Assembly (NCBI GenBank): GCA_021372725.1
Contig: JAJFTV010000117.1
Location: forward strand, 1-48,424
Direction: 5' to 3'
Source: Chloroflexota bacterium
GTDB taxonomy: Bacteria; Chloroflexota; Anaerolineae; Anaerolineales; Anaerolineaceae
DNA length: 48,424 bases
Shown: positions 34,238 to 43,479 of the stretch, in pieces
Layout of the letters: every line of letters starts with the position of its first letter
Numbering within the stretch: the stretch's first letter is position 1
Translations under genes and position numbers: made by a program
Notes under the pieces: model-generated
The model's input: the letters and a program-made list of their open reading frames with translations, nothing else
Databases searched by the model: none
What the model was told of the DNA's origin: nothing

Positions 34238-34671
34238 AATTTCCAGAGAGAATATATAATATATAATATTATATCACACTCCTGTAATGACAAATATACA
34301 TTAATCCCTATTTTTGATGACAGATTACACCACCTGTTTTCTGCATACTGAAGAAACAACAGGGGTGTAAGGTGCTTATCTATGTGTGTCGGTCTGTTAC
34401 GCGGGATCACCCATACTTGGTGATGCTGGCTCTGCAAGCCAACGGCCTGAGCATGTCCATCCTTGGCAGTATCGTTGATCCGCGCAAGTGGCAAGAATGG
34501 AACGCCTGCTTTGTACTGCAGTTGATGTGTGCAGTATGGTTTTCGCCTGGTTGTTTCTACCCGGTTTACCTGTGATGATTATTGATTGGGCTTACGGAAG
34601 GGGTTCGCGCTCAATTCAGCCCTTAATTATCGTGGGTAATTAATCAAGAACTGGCGACTATTAAGTCAACC
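34238..34671. other. Intergenic stretch: AT-rich dyad, imperfect hairpin and possible decayed coding sequence
   Basis: 34262-34275 is the palindrome ATATAATATTATAT. 34325-34371 forms an imperfect stem (TTACACC-x-CCTGTT against AACAACAGGGGTGTAA). 34372-34600 is GC-richer and has coding-like short frames on the plus strand that seem to change frame (one ends QANGLSMSILGSIVDP, another contains VDVCSMVFAWLFLPGLP), perhaps a decayed gene. No product recognised. Confidence 0.3.
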
Positions 34672-34695
34672 TTACGAATGCTTTAGCATTCGTAA
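34672..34695 (-). terminator. Second hairpin downstream of dinG
   Basis: Perfect arms TTACGAATGCT (34672-34682) and AGCATTCGTAA (34685-34695). Back-up terminator or 3'-end stabiliser; also a possible terminator for anything transcribed from the left. Confidence 0.6.
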
Positions 34696-34697
34696 AA

Positions 34698-34729
34698 GTG
34701 AGTGCTCAAGCAAAAGCTTGAGTACTCAC
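34698..34729 (-). terminator. Terminator directly after dinG
   Basis: 14-bp arms with one mismatch (34698-34711 and 34716-34729; GTGAGTACTCAAGC on the minus strand), 4-nt loop, followed by TTTT on the minus strand. It abuts the stop codon. Confidence 0.8.
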
Positions 34730-37525
34730 TCAAAGATTTAGCCAGCGCACGGCGGCTTTGGGCAGGTTCAGCGCAGAATCCACCTTAACCGTGCATTTGG
34801 GCAGCGATTCGATAAAAGCCTTGCCGTAGGATTTTGACAGTATCCGTTTATCCAGAACCACTACCACACCTCGATCCGATTGGGTACGGATGAGTCTCCC
34901 AAAACCTTGCCGAAATCGCAATATCGCTTCCGGTAGATTGTATTCATGGAATGGATCTTCGAACATTTCCGAGCGGGCAGCAATCACCGGGTCAGAGGGG
35001 ACCTCGAAGGGCAGGCGGGTAATCACCAGGACTGACAGAGCTTCACCGGGGATATCCACTCCCTCCCAAAAAGAGCGTGTGCCCAAGAGTACGGCCTTCT
35101 CAGCAGAGCGGAAGTTTTCAAGCAGGACATTGGGAGATGCTCCTTTACCCTGCTCATAGACATAAATACCGTTCTCTTCCAGATAGGGAGATATTGTCTT
35201 GGAAGTCATCTTCAATTGGGTATAAGAAGTGAACAATACCAGCATCCGGCCGCCGGTGGCCTGGGCAACACGCATGATAACCTGATCGAGACTTCGTTGA
35301 TAATTGGAACGGTCGGTCGGTTCGGCGATGTCATTGACCAGGTACAACAAGGCTGAATTTTCATAATCAAATGGCGACCCCACCGTGTATTCTTCGGCTT
35401 CATCCGCATTGAGACGATTTCTCAGGTAATCAAAACCCGTATTGGTTGTCAGGGTGGCTGAGGTCAGGATGACACTGGATTTTTCATGCCACAGGTTCTT
35501 TTCCATCATGCTGCCAATATGCAGCGGTGCCACATCCAGTGCAATCTGATTGCCGTTGGGTGTGATTTCACCCCAATAGATCGAACCCTCTTCAGACTTG
35601 AAGGCAAACCCTGAAATCTGGTTCATCGCCTCCGAAAGCCGCCGGTACAGACTGCCCAGCGAATCCAGTACATCATATACTTCGTCCGGCAAATGGTTGA
35701 GATTTTGGGCAGACTGGTGGAAATCATAAACCAGTTCCAGCAGTTGTTTCATGCACTCTTCTGCGGTACTCCAGGAAATTTCAACCTCTTCCCATTCCGG
35801 TTTTTTACGAATGGAAGGTGTGATGCGGGCTTGCTGGCCGTAGGCATTGATTTCGTGATGGTCACGCTCCTCTGCCATAAAAGATTCGATGGATTTGAAA
35901 AACTCTTTAAGATCGTGCTCCAGACGGAATATGAGATCCGTCATCCGGCGGATGTTTTTATCCGCTACAGCCAGCTCGGCCGGGGTGAGGTAGCTGCGCA
36001 GCATATTGATTGTATGACCCAGGATGCCGCTGGATATGCCTCCCAATTCATGCAACATCCGTGTCAATACCGGCTGCGTAATCCGGGTGCTGAGAGCATT
36101 GGTTGTTGCGTCTTCAATATGATGGGCTTCGTCGATAATCAGGTAATCGTATTCGGGTAGTACCCGGCTGCCGCTGGCAATATCCGCCAACAGAAGGGCG
36201 TGGTTGACGACGACAAGATGGGCTGTTTGGGCAGCCTGGTGCGCCTTGTAGAATGGGCAGACCCCCCCCATACGGGAAACACAGACTTCAACCTTGCATT
36301 CTTCATCATCCGCAGATATGTTATCCCAGATTTCGCGCTCGATGGGGCCGTTCAGGTTGATTTCATTCCTGTCACCGGATCCACCTTCCATCAACCAGAC
36401 CATCACTTTTCCCATCACGCGTATTTCATCGCTGTTCTCGGGGCCGCGCATTCTAAAGCTGTCAAAACGCCGTGGACAAAGATAGTTGCTGCGGCCTTTT
36501 AATACCACTGCACGCAGGTTAAGATCCAGGGCTGCCCGCAATTCCGGAATGTCTTTTTTAATCAGTTGATCCTGCAAATTAATGGTGTTGGTGGAAATGA
36601 CAACCCGCATACCGTTTCTGATTGCCCATAATGAAGCCGGGATCAGATACGCATAGGACTTGCCCGTGCCGGTTCCTGCTTCAATCATCAGATGCTGGTT
36701 TTCTGAAATGGCTTTTGTTACCGTTCGCAGCATCTCAACCTGTTGGGGGCGGTATTCATAATTGGGAAAATGACGCGAGAAGGGCCCACCGTATTCGAGC
36801 AGGCTGGATACCTCATCCACATCCAGCGGGGTTGGATTATCGACCGGCTCCAATGCCGGTTGAAACATTTCATCCGATGGGGTGAGCATGATACCCAGTT
36901 GGGACATTTTTTTCGGACTGGTTTGAAAAACCTCATCCACGCGCTGCCTGAGAATCTGGTTGAACACCCAGGCTCCATCCCAGTCGATCGACTCGCTTAA
37001 CCGCGCAATCTCTTCGATCAACTCATAGGGAAGCTGAAGACATTTTTGATAAAGTTCCTTGAACAGCGCCTGGGTTGTCCGGGCATCCGACAACGCCCGA
37101 TGGCTCTCGGGGTTATAGATGCCTTGCAGTTGGGCCAGCGCTTCCAGGTTGTAGCGGCTTGCCGTAGGCAGCAAAACGGACGCAAGTTCGTAGGTATCGA
37201 CGGCTTCATTGAGTTGTAAAATATGCTGCTTTTGTAGAAATCCCAGATCAAAGCGAACTGAATGCCCCACAACAGGGGCGTTCCCTACAAAATCAGCGAA
37301 TTCATCCACCACATCAAAGATGACAGGTGCATTTCTCACCATGTCATTGGTGATGCCGGTCAACGTGGTAATCTCGCGCGGGATCAAACATCCCGGGTTG
37401 ATCAGTGTACTGAATTCATCTTCAATCCGGCGTTCGTTGAATTTTACGGCTGCTATTTCAGTCAGGGCATCATTTTGGGGATCCAGACCAGTGGTCTCAA
37501 CATCGATGGATACGAGGGTAGGCAT
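34730..37525 (-). CDS. dinG: DinG-type helicase with N-terminal exonuclease domain
   Basis: 931 residues, the length of the Bacillus two-domain DinG. DEDD exonuclease domain first: SIDVETTGLDP, VGHSVRFDLGFL, HRALSDARTTQALF (exo I-III). Then an XPD-like superfamily-2 helicase: Walker A EAGTGTGKSYAYLIP, DEAH box IIDEAHHIED, C-terminal motif VI RFRQGFGRLIRTQSD. Four Cys (YLCPRR; then ECKVEVC and GVCPFY) are placed to bind a 4Fe-4S cluster as in E. coli DinG. Likely unwinds or degrades damaged or structured nucleic acid. The start chosen is ATG 37525; TATAAT sits 7 nt upstream at 37533-37538, so an in-frame start at 37573 would precede the promoter, and the mRNA may be leaderless. Confidence 0.9.
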   Translation of the reverse strand: MPTLVSIDVETTGLDPQNDALTEIAAVKFNERRIEDEFSTLINPGCLIPREITTLTGITNDMVRNAPVIFDVVDEFADFVGNAPVVGHSVRFDLGFLQKQHILQLNEAVDTYELASVLLPTASRYNLEALAQLQGIYNPESHRALSDARTTQALFKELYQKCLQLPYELIEEIARLSESIDWDGAWVFNQILRQRVDEVFQTSPKKMSQLGIMLTPSDEMFQPALEPVDNPTPLDVDEVSSLLEYGGPFSRHFPNYEYRPQQVEMLRTVTKAISENQHLMIEAGTGTGKSYAYLIPASLWAIRNGMRVVISTNTINLQDQLIKKDIPELRAALDLNLRAVVLKGRSNYLCPRRFDSFRMRGPENSDEIRVMGKVMVWLMEGGSGDRNEINLNGPIEREIWDNISADDEECKVEVCVSRMGGVCPFYKAHQAAQTAHLVVVNHALLLADIASGSRVLPEYDYLIIDEAHHIEDATTNALSTRITQPVLTRMLHELGGISSGILGHTINMLRSYLTPAELAVADKNIRRMTDLIFRLEHDLKEFFKSIESFMAEERDHHEINAYGQQARITPSIRKKPEWEEVEISWSTAEECMKQLLELVYDFHQSAQNLNHLPDEVYDVLDSLGSLYRRLSEAMNQISGFAFKSEEGSIYWGEITPNGNQIALDVAPLHIGSMMEKNLWHEKSSVILTSATLTTNTGFDYLRNRLNADEAEEYTVGSPFDYENSALLYLVNDIAEPTDRSNYQRSLDQVIMRVAQATGGRMLVLFTSYTQLKMTSKTISPYLEENGIYVYEQGKGASPNVLLENFRSAEKAVLLGTRSFWEGVDIPGEALSVLVITRLPFEVPSDPVIAARSEMFEDPFHEYNLPEAILRFRQGFGRLIRTQSDRGVVVVLDKRILSKSYGKAFIESLPKCTVKVDSALNLPKAAVRWLNL

Positions 37526-37574
37526 GCAGGGGATTATACCTTGTTCCTCTGCATCCCTGCGAAAAAATCGCACA

Positions 37575-37672
37575 TTGCGAGTGGGAGAGGGGGTGAAAAC
37601 CCCATAAAGTAGTTATCCCCGCCCGCAGGGGCAGGGATAAATGGAGTGTAGCAGGGCTAGAACTTTGGCATT
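37575..37672. repeat. Diverged partial copy of the 31-312 repeat
   Basis: The reverse complement of this stretch follows the order of 42-105 of the first element: CCAAAGTT, then GCTACA-x-TCCA, then TTTATCCCTGCCCCTGCGGG, then a C/T-rich block (CACCCCCTCTCCCAC). Hairpin TTATCCCCGCCC/GGGCAGGGATAA at about 37613-37640. The right-hand half and the terminal repeat of the first element are missing. It lies between the end of the DUF4349 gene and the start of dinG. Confidence 0.65.
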
Positions 37673-37692
37673 TATATCCGGTTACAGTTGGT

Positions 37693-38649
37693 TTATTCCT
37701 GTGGTGATTCTGGATTTTCCGGTTTTACATCTGCCTGATTTCGTTTTTGTTTCCTGCTGCGCTTGATTGCCCGAATGGCCAGGATTATCAGGTAAACGGG
37801 GATCAATATACAAAGAGCGGTTGGAAGCAGGTAAAGGACGATCCAGATTGCAGCATTTCCAAGAAATTGCAATGTATCGATCAAAGTCTGAATGGCATCG
37901 CGCGCCACCCCTGCGGGTTCCCAGCCGCCGATGGTGATTTCCTGGATGCCTTCACGAGCGATGATGTGCACTTCCAGCGCTGACAGGCGGGCTGCCTCAT
38001 CGTAGTATTTTATCTGGCCGCGCAGGACTTCGATTTGCTCATTCACACTTGTCAACTGGTTGTAGACGGCCAGTACATCTTCCGTCTTGTAGGCTGCGTC
38101 CATGATCTTCTGAAGCTGTTGCTGGGCATCTTCCAGGTTTCTAAGCCGGGATTGCAGATCGGTGTATTCGGCGGTCACATCTTCGCCGGAGATATTCTCG
38201 TTGGACACGTCCTTGTCTGCGTCGACCAACAAGGCTTCGATCTGCTGCATGATGTCTTCCAATTGTTCTGCTGGCACCCGTACAGTGATTTCGGCAGCGG
38301 GCACTTCGAGCCCCTGATCAGTGGTCACTTTGTACAGGTTTGAGTTGACAATAAACCCGCCGCTCTTCTCTGCCATCCGTTTTATCTGGTTCAATATGGA
38401 AACAGGGTCATCCACGATAATTTCCATACTGGCATTCTTGATGACAACGCGTTCCGGCTCTGTTGCGGTGGTACTCGTGAGAGCGTACTCTGAAACATCA
38501 GAATTGTATGTTTTACTGCTTTCCCCTGCCCCCATTGAATAGACTTCAGCAGGCTGTGCCTCATCTGCCATTTCAGATGCTTTGGAAGCACAGGCAGAAA
38601 GAGCTATTGCGACGATCAATAATAACGGGATCCAATATTTGGCCTTCAT
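37693..38649 (-). CDS. DUF4349 lipoprotein with coiled coil and C-terminal membrane helix
   Basis: 318 residues from ATG 38649, preceded by GGAGGAG; an in-frame ATG at 38661 contains that ribosome site and is unlikely. Lipobox LSAC. DUF4349 core begins at ERVVIKNASMEIIVDDP and contains SGGFIVNSNLYK and AEITVRVPAEQLEDIMQQI; a coiled coil follows (LQSRLRNLEDAQQQLQKIM to NEQIEVLRGQIKYYDE), then a transmembrane segment (WIVLYLLPTALCILIPVYLI) and a basic tail. Function unknown; probably an envelope protein anchored at both ends. Confidence 0.85.
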   Translation of the reverse strand: MKAKYWIPLLLIVAIALSACASKASEMADEAQPAEVYSMGAGESSKTYNSDVSEYALTSTTATEPERVVIKNASMEIIVDDPVSILNQIKRMAEKSGGFIVNSNLYKVTTDQGLEVPAAEITVRVPAEQLEDIMQQIEALLVDADKDVSNENISGEDVTAEYTDLQSRLRNLEDAQQQLQKIMDAAYKTEDVLAVYNQLTSVNEQIEVLRGQIKYYDEAARLSALEVHIIAREGIQEITIGGWEPAGVARDAIQTLIDTLQFLGNAAIWIVLYLLPTALCILIPVYLIILAIRAIKRSRKQKRNQADVKPENPESPQE

Positions 38650-38730
38650 GTTCTCCTCCAATCGGGTTTAGTTATCAGACGAAAAAGAAACGGGTTTTGT
38701 TCCGGTTCCAATCTGTTCATCCAATGAAAT

Positions 38731-39462
38731 TTACCACCCAAATTCAAGACGTTCTGCATGCCGTGGGGGTAAACCGGCTTCCCGTATCCATTTCTGAACG
38801 GTGGGAATATCATAAACCACCCGGTGACATTCCCACAATTTATCTTCCGGCGAGTAAATGGCATAAGATGTGCGGGGATCATAATCGCGCGGCTGACCCA
38901 CGGACCCCGGGTTCAGGATAGACCGGGTAGTGATGCGGTGAACGCCAGGTCCCACGAACTGAGTCAGCACTGCCCGGCGGGGATTTTCAAGCAGTTCATA
39001 GGTCAGCGGAACATGGGTATGACCCACAAGACAGGTTTCGGTAGTGAAATACTCAAAATTATCACGCGCTGTATAAATATCCAACAAATATTCCCATACC
39101 GGGTTGCGCGGACTGCCATGTGCCATGCTGACATCCTGAACCACGGTGCTTTCCGGCAAGGTCTTTAAAAACTCAAGGCTCCCGGCATTCAGATTATTTT
39201 GTGTCCACACCGCTGACTGGCTGGCCTCATGATTGAATGATTCGACATCGATCTGGCCCAGGACGGCAGCATCGTGATTACCCAACAGACATACCAGATT
39301 TGGAAGTGATCGAATGAGCTGAATACACTCGTTGGGCCGGGGGCCATAACCCACCAAATCACCCAGACACCATACGCCGTCATACCCCACAGCATCAGAC
39401 AGGACAGCCTCCAATGCAGGCAGATTGGCGTGGATGTCAGAAATTACCAATATCCTGGTCAT
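38731..39462 (-). CDS. Calcineurin-like metallophosphoesterase
   Basis: 243 residues. The five motifs are present: ISDIHANLPALEAVL, WCLGDLVGYGP, LLGNHDAA, then MAHGSP, and VGHTHVPL, with NPGSVGQPRD near the C-terminus. Binds two metals and cleaves a phosphoester; this subgroup (MJ0912/YfcE-like) has phosphodiesterase activity on small substrates, natural substrate unknown. 15 bp after coaBC on the same strand. Confidence 0.88.
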   Translation of the reverse strand: MTRILVISDIHANLPALEAVLSDAVGYDGVWCLGDLVGYGPRPNECIQLIRSLPNLVCLLGNHDAAVLGQIDVESFNHEASQSAVWTQNNLNAGSLEFLKTLPESTVVQDVSMAHGSPRNPVWEYLLDIYTARDNFEYFTTETCLVGHTHVPLTYELLENPRRAVLTQFVGPGVHRITTRSILNPGSVGQPRDYDPRTSYAIYSPEDKLWECHRVVYDIPTVQKWIREAGLPPRHAERLEFGW

Positions 39463-39477
39463 GTTATATCTTGGGGG

Positions 39478-40701
39478 TCATTCCGGGTTTCCCATCCATT
39501 GGATGATCTGGTCGATGATTTTGTCGGCCACCTGGGTCTTTTCCATGAGAGGCATGTCCTGATGACTGCCATCAGGGTAGAGGAAAGTCACGCGATTGGT
39601 ATTGACTTCGAATCCGGAATCCGGTGCATTGATATCATTGGCGACGATTAAATCCAGTTTTTTCCGTTCCAGTTTACTTTTTGCATTGGTCAGCAAATCC
39701 TGGCTTTCTGCAGCAAACCCGACAACGAATTTCGGAAAGCCGCTGATGGCGCGTTCTTTGGCAGTTTCAAGGAGAATATCAGCCGTAGGCTCCAAATCAA
39801 GCTGCAAGTGGGTATCCGATTTCTTTATCTTTTGGCTGGATATGCTGGCCGGGCGAAAATCGCTGACTGCGGCTGCCATAATCAGCCCGTCGGCTGATTT
39901 TGTTTCGCTTTTAACCGCGGCAAACATCTCGGCGGCGTTTTTTACCTGTATCACGGTGCAGCCGATGGGTGTCTGGAGAGAGGTGGGTGCCGTGATCAGG
40001 GTGACGTCTGCTCCGGCATCGATGGCGGACTGGGCAACGGCATATCCCTGCGTCCCCGATGAGCGGTTGGTGATCAGGCGCACCGGATCAATGGCTTCCT
40101 GTGTTCCCCCCGCGGTGACGACGATCTTCCTGCCGGCCAGCGGACCATTCTTCGCCAGTATCCAGCGCACCGTATTCATGATCTCGAGTGGCTCGACAAA
40201 CCGGCCCGGGCCAACCAGCCCCGATGCCAGATGACCCGATGCCGGGCCGATAAACCAGGCTCCCCGCTCCTTGAGGATTTCGACATTTTTCTGGGTGGCA
40301 GGATGACTGTACATGCCCACATCCATGGCAGGAGCGAGCACCAGTGGACAATGGGATGCCAATGCTGTCAGGCAGAGCAGGTTGTCACCAGAGCCATTGG
40401 CAAGCCTCATCAGGGTATTGGCACTGACAGGGGCAATCAAAACCAGGTCGGCGTTATGTCCCAGGCCTACATGCGTTACATGTCCTTCCCCGCCCCACAG
40501 ATCACTTTCTGTATAAGCTTTTCGACCGGTAACAGACTGGAATGTGAGCGGCGCAATAAATCGAACGGCATACTCTGTCAAAATGACGTCGACCAGGGCA
40601 CCGTTTTGTGTCAGTTTTGAGGCCAGATCGGCGGCTTTGTAGGCCGCGATGGAACCGGTTACACCGAGGATAATTCGTTTGTTTTGGAGAGGATTGGTCA
40701 T
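39478..40701 (-). CDS. coaBC: Bifunctional phosphopantothenoylcysteine decarboxylase / phosphopantothenate-cysteine ligase
   Basis: 407 residues. CoaC half (1 to about 185) binds FMN: GVTGSIAAYKAADLASKL, catalytic His in THVGLGHNADLVLIAP, PAMDVGMYSHPATQ where E. coli has PAMNxxMW, and GHLASGLVGPGRF where E. coli has the ACG Cys. CoaB half (from GRKIVVTAGGTQEAIDPVR) has NRSSGTQGYAVAQ, the AVSDFRP block, and KKLDLIVANDI. It makes 4'-phosphopantetheine in two steps of CoA synthesis. ATG overlaps the coaX stop by 4 bp, joining two CoA genes in one unit. Confidence 0.94.
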   Translation of the reverse strand: MTNPLQNKRIILGVTGSIAAYKAADLASKLTQNGALVDVILTEYAVRFIAPLTFQSVTGRKAYTESDLWGGEGHVTHVGLGHNADLVLIAPVSANTLMRLANGSGDNLLCLTALASHCPLVLAPAMDVGMYSHPATQKNVEILKERGAWFIGPASGHLASGLVGPGRFVEPLEIMNTVRWILAKNGPLAGRKIVVTAGGTQEAIDPVRLITNRSSGTQGYAVAQSAIDAGADVTLITAPTSLQTPIGCTVIQVKNAAEMFAAVKSETKSADGLIMAAAVSDFRPASISSQKIKKSDTHLQLDLEPTADILLETAKERAISGFPKFVVGFAAESQDLLTNAKSKLERKKLDLIVANDINAPDSGFEVNTNRVTFLYPDGSHQDMPLMEKTQVADKIIDQIIQWMGNPE

Positions 40702-41519
40702 GGTTTTTTCTCTTCGTGGGATGGGTTTTGATCCTGGGGACGGTTGACATCCTGCGGGTGATTAAGATCCCAAATGATGCGCAACCCGTCAAGTGTGAGC
40801 CAGGGGGCGACGATGGGTATCTGGTCGGTTTGGCCGGCGATCAGCTCGGCCAGGCCACCGGTGGCGATGAATTTGACATCATTTCCCATCTCTTTACGAA
40901 TGCGGGCGATTAATCCCTCTACCAGTGACACGTAGCCGAAAATCAGGCCGGACTGCATGGCATGGATGGTATTTTTCCCAATTACATTGGGCGGGGGAGT
41001 AAGGTCTACACGGGGCAGTTTGGCGGTACGCAGCGTCATCGCTTCGGCAGCAATGCCAATGCCGGGAGCCAGGATGCCTCCGATATAATTGCCATCCGTG
41101 TCGATGATGTCGAAATTGGTTGCCGTACCAAAATCGATCACACAGGCCGGCCCGCCGTACAACTGTCTGACGGCAACGGCATCCACAATACGGTCAGCAC
41201 CGGCGCTGGAAGGATCGTCGATCAATATTTTGATATTCAAATTGGTCTGATGGGTGATGATCAGCGGATCCTGGGAAAGATATTCGCGGGAAGCCTGGAT
41301 AAGCCTTCCGGTCAGCGGCGGTACAACAGAAGCCATGCAGACGCCATGTAATTGAGTCGGTGAGCAGCCGCTGTGCTGCAGCAGTGATAGGATCTGCATG
41401 CCATATTCATCCGGCATACGTTCATGATCCGTGGCCAAACGCCAGCGGGCTTCCAATTTTGTACCCTCGTACAACCCGATGGTCAGGTTTGTGTTTCCAA
41501 GATCAACAGCGAGAAGCAT
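40698..41519 (-). CDS. coaX: Type III pantothenate kinase
   Basis: 273 residues from ATG 41519 (MLLAVDLGNTNLTIG) with GGAGAG upstream; an upstream in-frame start would add 17 untypical residues. ASKHA fold: DLGNTN phosphate-1 motif, GADRIVDAVA with catalytic Asp, CVIDFGTATNFD, GGILAPGIGIAAEAM and ATGGLAELI. Phosphorylates pantothenate, first step of CoA synthesis; type III enzymes are not feedback-inhibited by CoA. Confidence 0.95.
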   Translation of the reverse strand: MLLAVDLGNTNLTIGLYEGTKLEARWRLATDHERMPDEYGMQILSLLQHSGCSPTQLHGVCMASVVPPLTGRLIQASREYLSQDPLIITHQTNLNIKILIDDPSSAGADRIVDAVAVRQLYGGPACVIDFGTATNFDIIDTDGNYIGGILAPGIGIAAEAMTLRTAKLPRVDLTPPPNVIGKNTIHAMQSGLIFGYVSLVEGLIARIRKEMGNDVKFIATGGLAELIAGQTDQIPIVAPWLTLDGLRIIWDLNHPQDVNRPQDQNPSHEEKKP

Positions 41520-41569
41520 TTTGGATCTCTCCCGGCGTTTAGTGATCGATGAGAACGGATATGACACCA

Positions 41570-43435
41570 TTATACATCGCGTTTTATTTGCTCGATGACC
41601 TGTGCGGCATAATCAAAACGGTTGAAAGCCGGCATGAGATAAATCCCCTGGGCATATTCTTTGATCTGCTTTGCCAATTCGACGGCCAGGGTTATTCCCT
41701 CAGAGGCTCCTTTTTCGCCGGCCTGTTCCATCCGGTCAAAAATGTCCTGCGGGATGGTAATTCCGGGGAGTTCATTTTGGAGAAATTGCGCATGGCGGAT
41801 GCTGGCCAATGGCAGCACCCCAACCAGCATGGGAATGGAAAGTTTCCCGTAAGCTGCCTCATAATTTGCAAGAAATTTGGTCAAATGTTGGATGTCATAG
41901 ATTGCCTGGGTCATAATAAAATCGGCCCCGCAGACAATCTTGCGGTTAAGTACTTTCATCTCGCGCTGCAGATCCTGCGGGTTGAGGTTCAACGCGCAGC
42001 CGACGTAAAAAGCGGTCGGTTGCCCGATATCCATCCCGGCGTGATCCACCCCGGAGTTGAACCCTTCATGAATTAACTTGATCAAACCGGATGGGGCAAG
42101 ATCGTAATTGTCCATCGCATCCGGGTAATCACCGATGGCGGTGGGGTCTCCCATGACGATAAAAACATTTCTGACATCCAGCATGTGTGCGGCAAGCAAA
42201 TCGCCCTGAACACGCAATAAATTCCGGCCGCGGGTGGGGAAATGCAGCAGGGTTTCAATGCCCGCCTTGCGTTGGATCAGGCTGCAGACTGCCCAGGGGC
42301 TCATACGCATACGCGCCATGGGGCTGTCAGAAACATTGATCACATTGGCGCCGGCTTCCGCCAGCAGGCTGGCACCTGCAATCAGGCGGTTCACCGACAA
42401 CCCACGCGGGGGATCCATTTCGACGGCGACGACAAATTCACCATTGTTCAAGCTTTCGGCCAGCCGGGTGGGATGGTACTTTTCCGTTTCCATCTCAATG
42501 GGAGTTGGCTGTATCGAGTTCAGATCCTTCCTGGCGATTTTGTGGGTATCCAAAGCTGTGCGCATGGCGGCGATATGCTGTGGGGTGGTCCCGCAGCAGC
42601 CGCCCAGCACATCCGCGCCGGCATCACGCAGCTTGACGGCATACTCTCCAAAGTAGTCAGGCCCTGCAAAATACATAACCCGCCCACCGCTGTTTTCAGG
42701 GTAGCCTGCATTGGGCATGGCGGAAAAATGTTTGTCCGGTGCGGCCTGGCGCATTTGTTTCAGTATTCTTAATATTTGGTTAGGGCCCCCCGAGCAGTTC
42801 ACGCCGATTACATCCGCACCCGCTTTGCTTACTTCCAGCGCCACTTTGCGCGGCGAATCTCCCAGCAGGGTAATATCGTCACGCGTGAAAGTCATCGAGG
42901 CGATAACCGGTAAGTCAGGTGTAACCTCGCGGGCTGCGAAAATGGCTTCTTTCAATTCATACAGATCGGTAATCGTCTCGATGATCAGAACATCCACGCC
43001 TGCCTCTGCAAGGAACTGAATCTGCTCGCGAAAGGCGTTTCTGGCATCCGGCAACTGCACCTTGCCAAATGGCGCAAGACGTACACCCAGCGGGCCGACA
43101 TCTCCGGCGATAATGATGTCTTTGAAACTTGCACTGGCCACACGCCTGACAAGATCCACAGCAGCCTGATTGATGTCCACCTGTTTGTCTTCCAGGGAAA
43201 AACGGCGCAGTTTATAGCGGTTTGCGCCAAAGGTATTGGTCTGGATCATGTTGCTGCCGGCTTCGATGTATTCGCGGTGGATTTCTGCAATCATGGCAGG
43301 TTGGGTCAGGTTGAGCAGATCGAAGCACTCGTCGATCTTGACCCCTTTCTGATGCAGAAGAGTCCCCATGGCTCCATCTGAAAGGATTATGCGGCCTTCT
43401 TCCAGACATTGCCGAAATTTATTCATCGTTTTCAT
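41570..43435 (-). CDS. Bifunctional homocysteine S-methyltransferase / methylenetetrahydrofolate reductase
   Basis: 621 residues, the YitJ arrangement. Residues 1 to about 300 are a Zn-dependent homocysteine methyltransferase barrel (LSDGAMGTLLHQKG, TNTFGANRYKL, Zn Cys in VNCSGGPNQI and GGCCGTTPQHI). Residues about 320-615 are the MetF flavoprotein (VAVEMDPPRGLSVNRL, VFIVMGDPTA, FYVGCALNLNP, ADFIMTQAIYD, LVGVLPLAS). It couples reduction of 5,10-methylene-THF to methyl-THF with methionine synthesis or methyl recycling. Part of the minus-strand operon with the pterin-binding methyltransferase 44 bp upstream. Confidence 0.93.
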   Translation of the reverse strand: MKTMNKFRQCLEEGRIILSDGAMGTLLHQKGVKIDECFDLLNLTQPAMIAEIHREYIEAGSNMIQTNTFGANRYKLRRFSLEDKQVDINQAAVDLVRRVASASFKDIIIAGDVGPLGVRLAPFGKVQLPDARNAFREQIQFLAEAGVDVLIIETITDLYELKEAIFAAREVTPDLPVIASMTFTRDDITLLGDSPRKVALEVSKAGADVIGVNCSGGPNQILRILKQMRQAAPDKHFSAMPNAGYPENSGGRVMYFAGPDYFGEYAVKLRDAGADVLGGCCGTTPQHIAAMRTALDTHKIARKDLNSIQPTPIEMETEKYHPTRLAESLNNGEFVVAVEMDPPRGLSVNRLIAGASLLAEAGANVINVSDSPMARMRMSPWAVCSLIQRKAGIETLLHFPTRGRNLLRVQGDLLAAHMLDVRNVFIVMGDPTAIGDYPDAMDNYDLAPSGLIKLIHEGFNSGVDHAGMDIGQPTAFYVGCALNLNPQDLQREMKVLNRKIVCGADFIMTQAIYDIQHLTKFLANYEAAYGKLSIPMLVGVLPLASIRHAQFLQNELPGITIPQDIFDRMEQAGEKGASEGITLAVELAKQIKEYAQGIYLMPAFNRFDYAAQVIEQIKRDV

Positions 43436-43479
43436 TTTTTTGATCCACCTTCTGCGGGGAGCGATGATTGTGACCGTAT

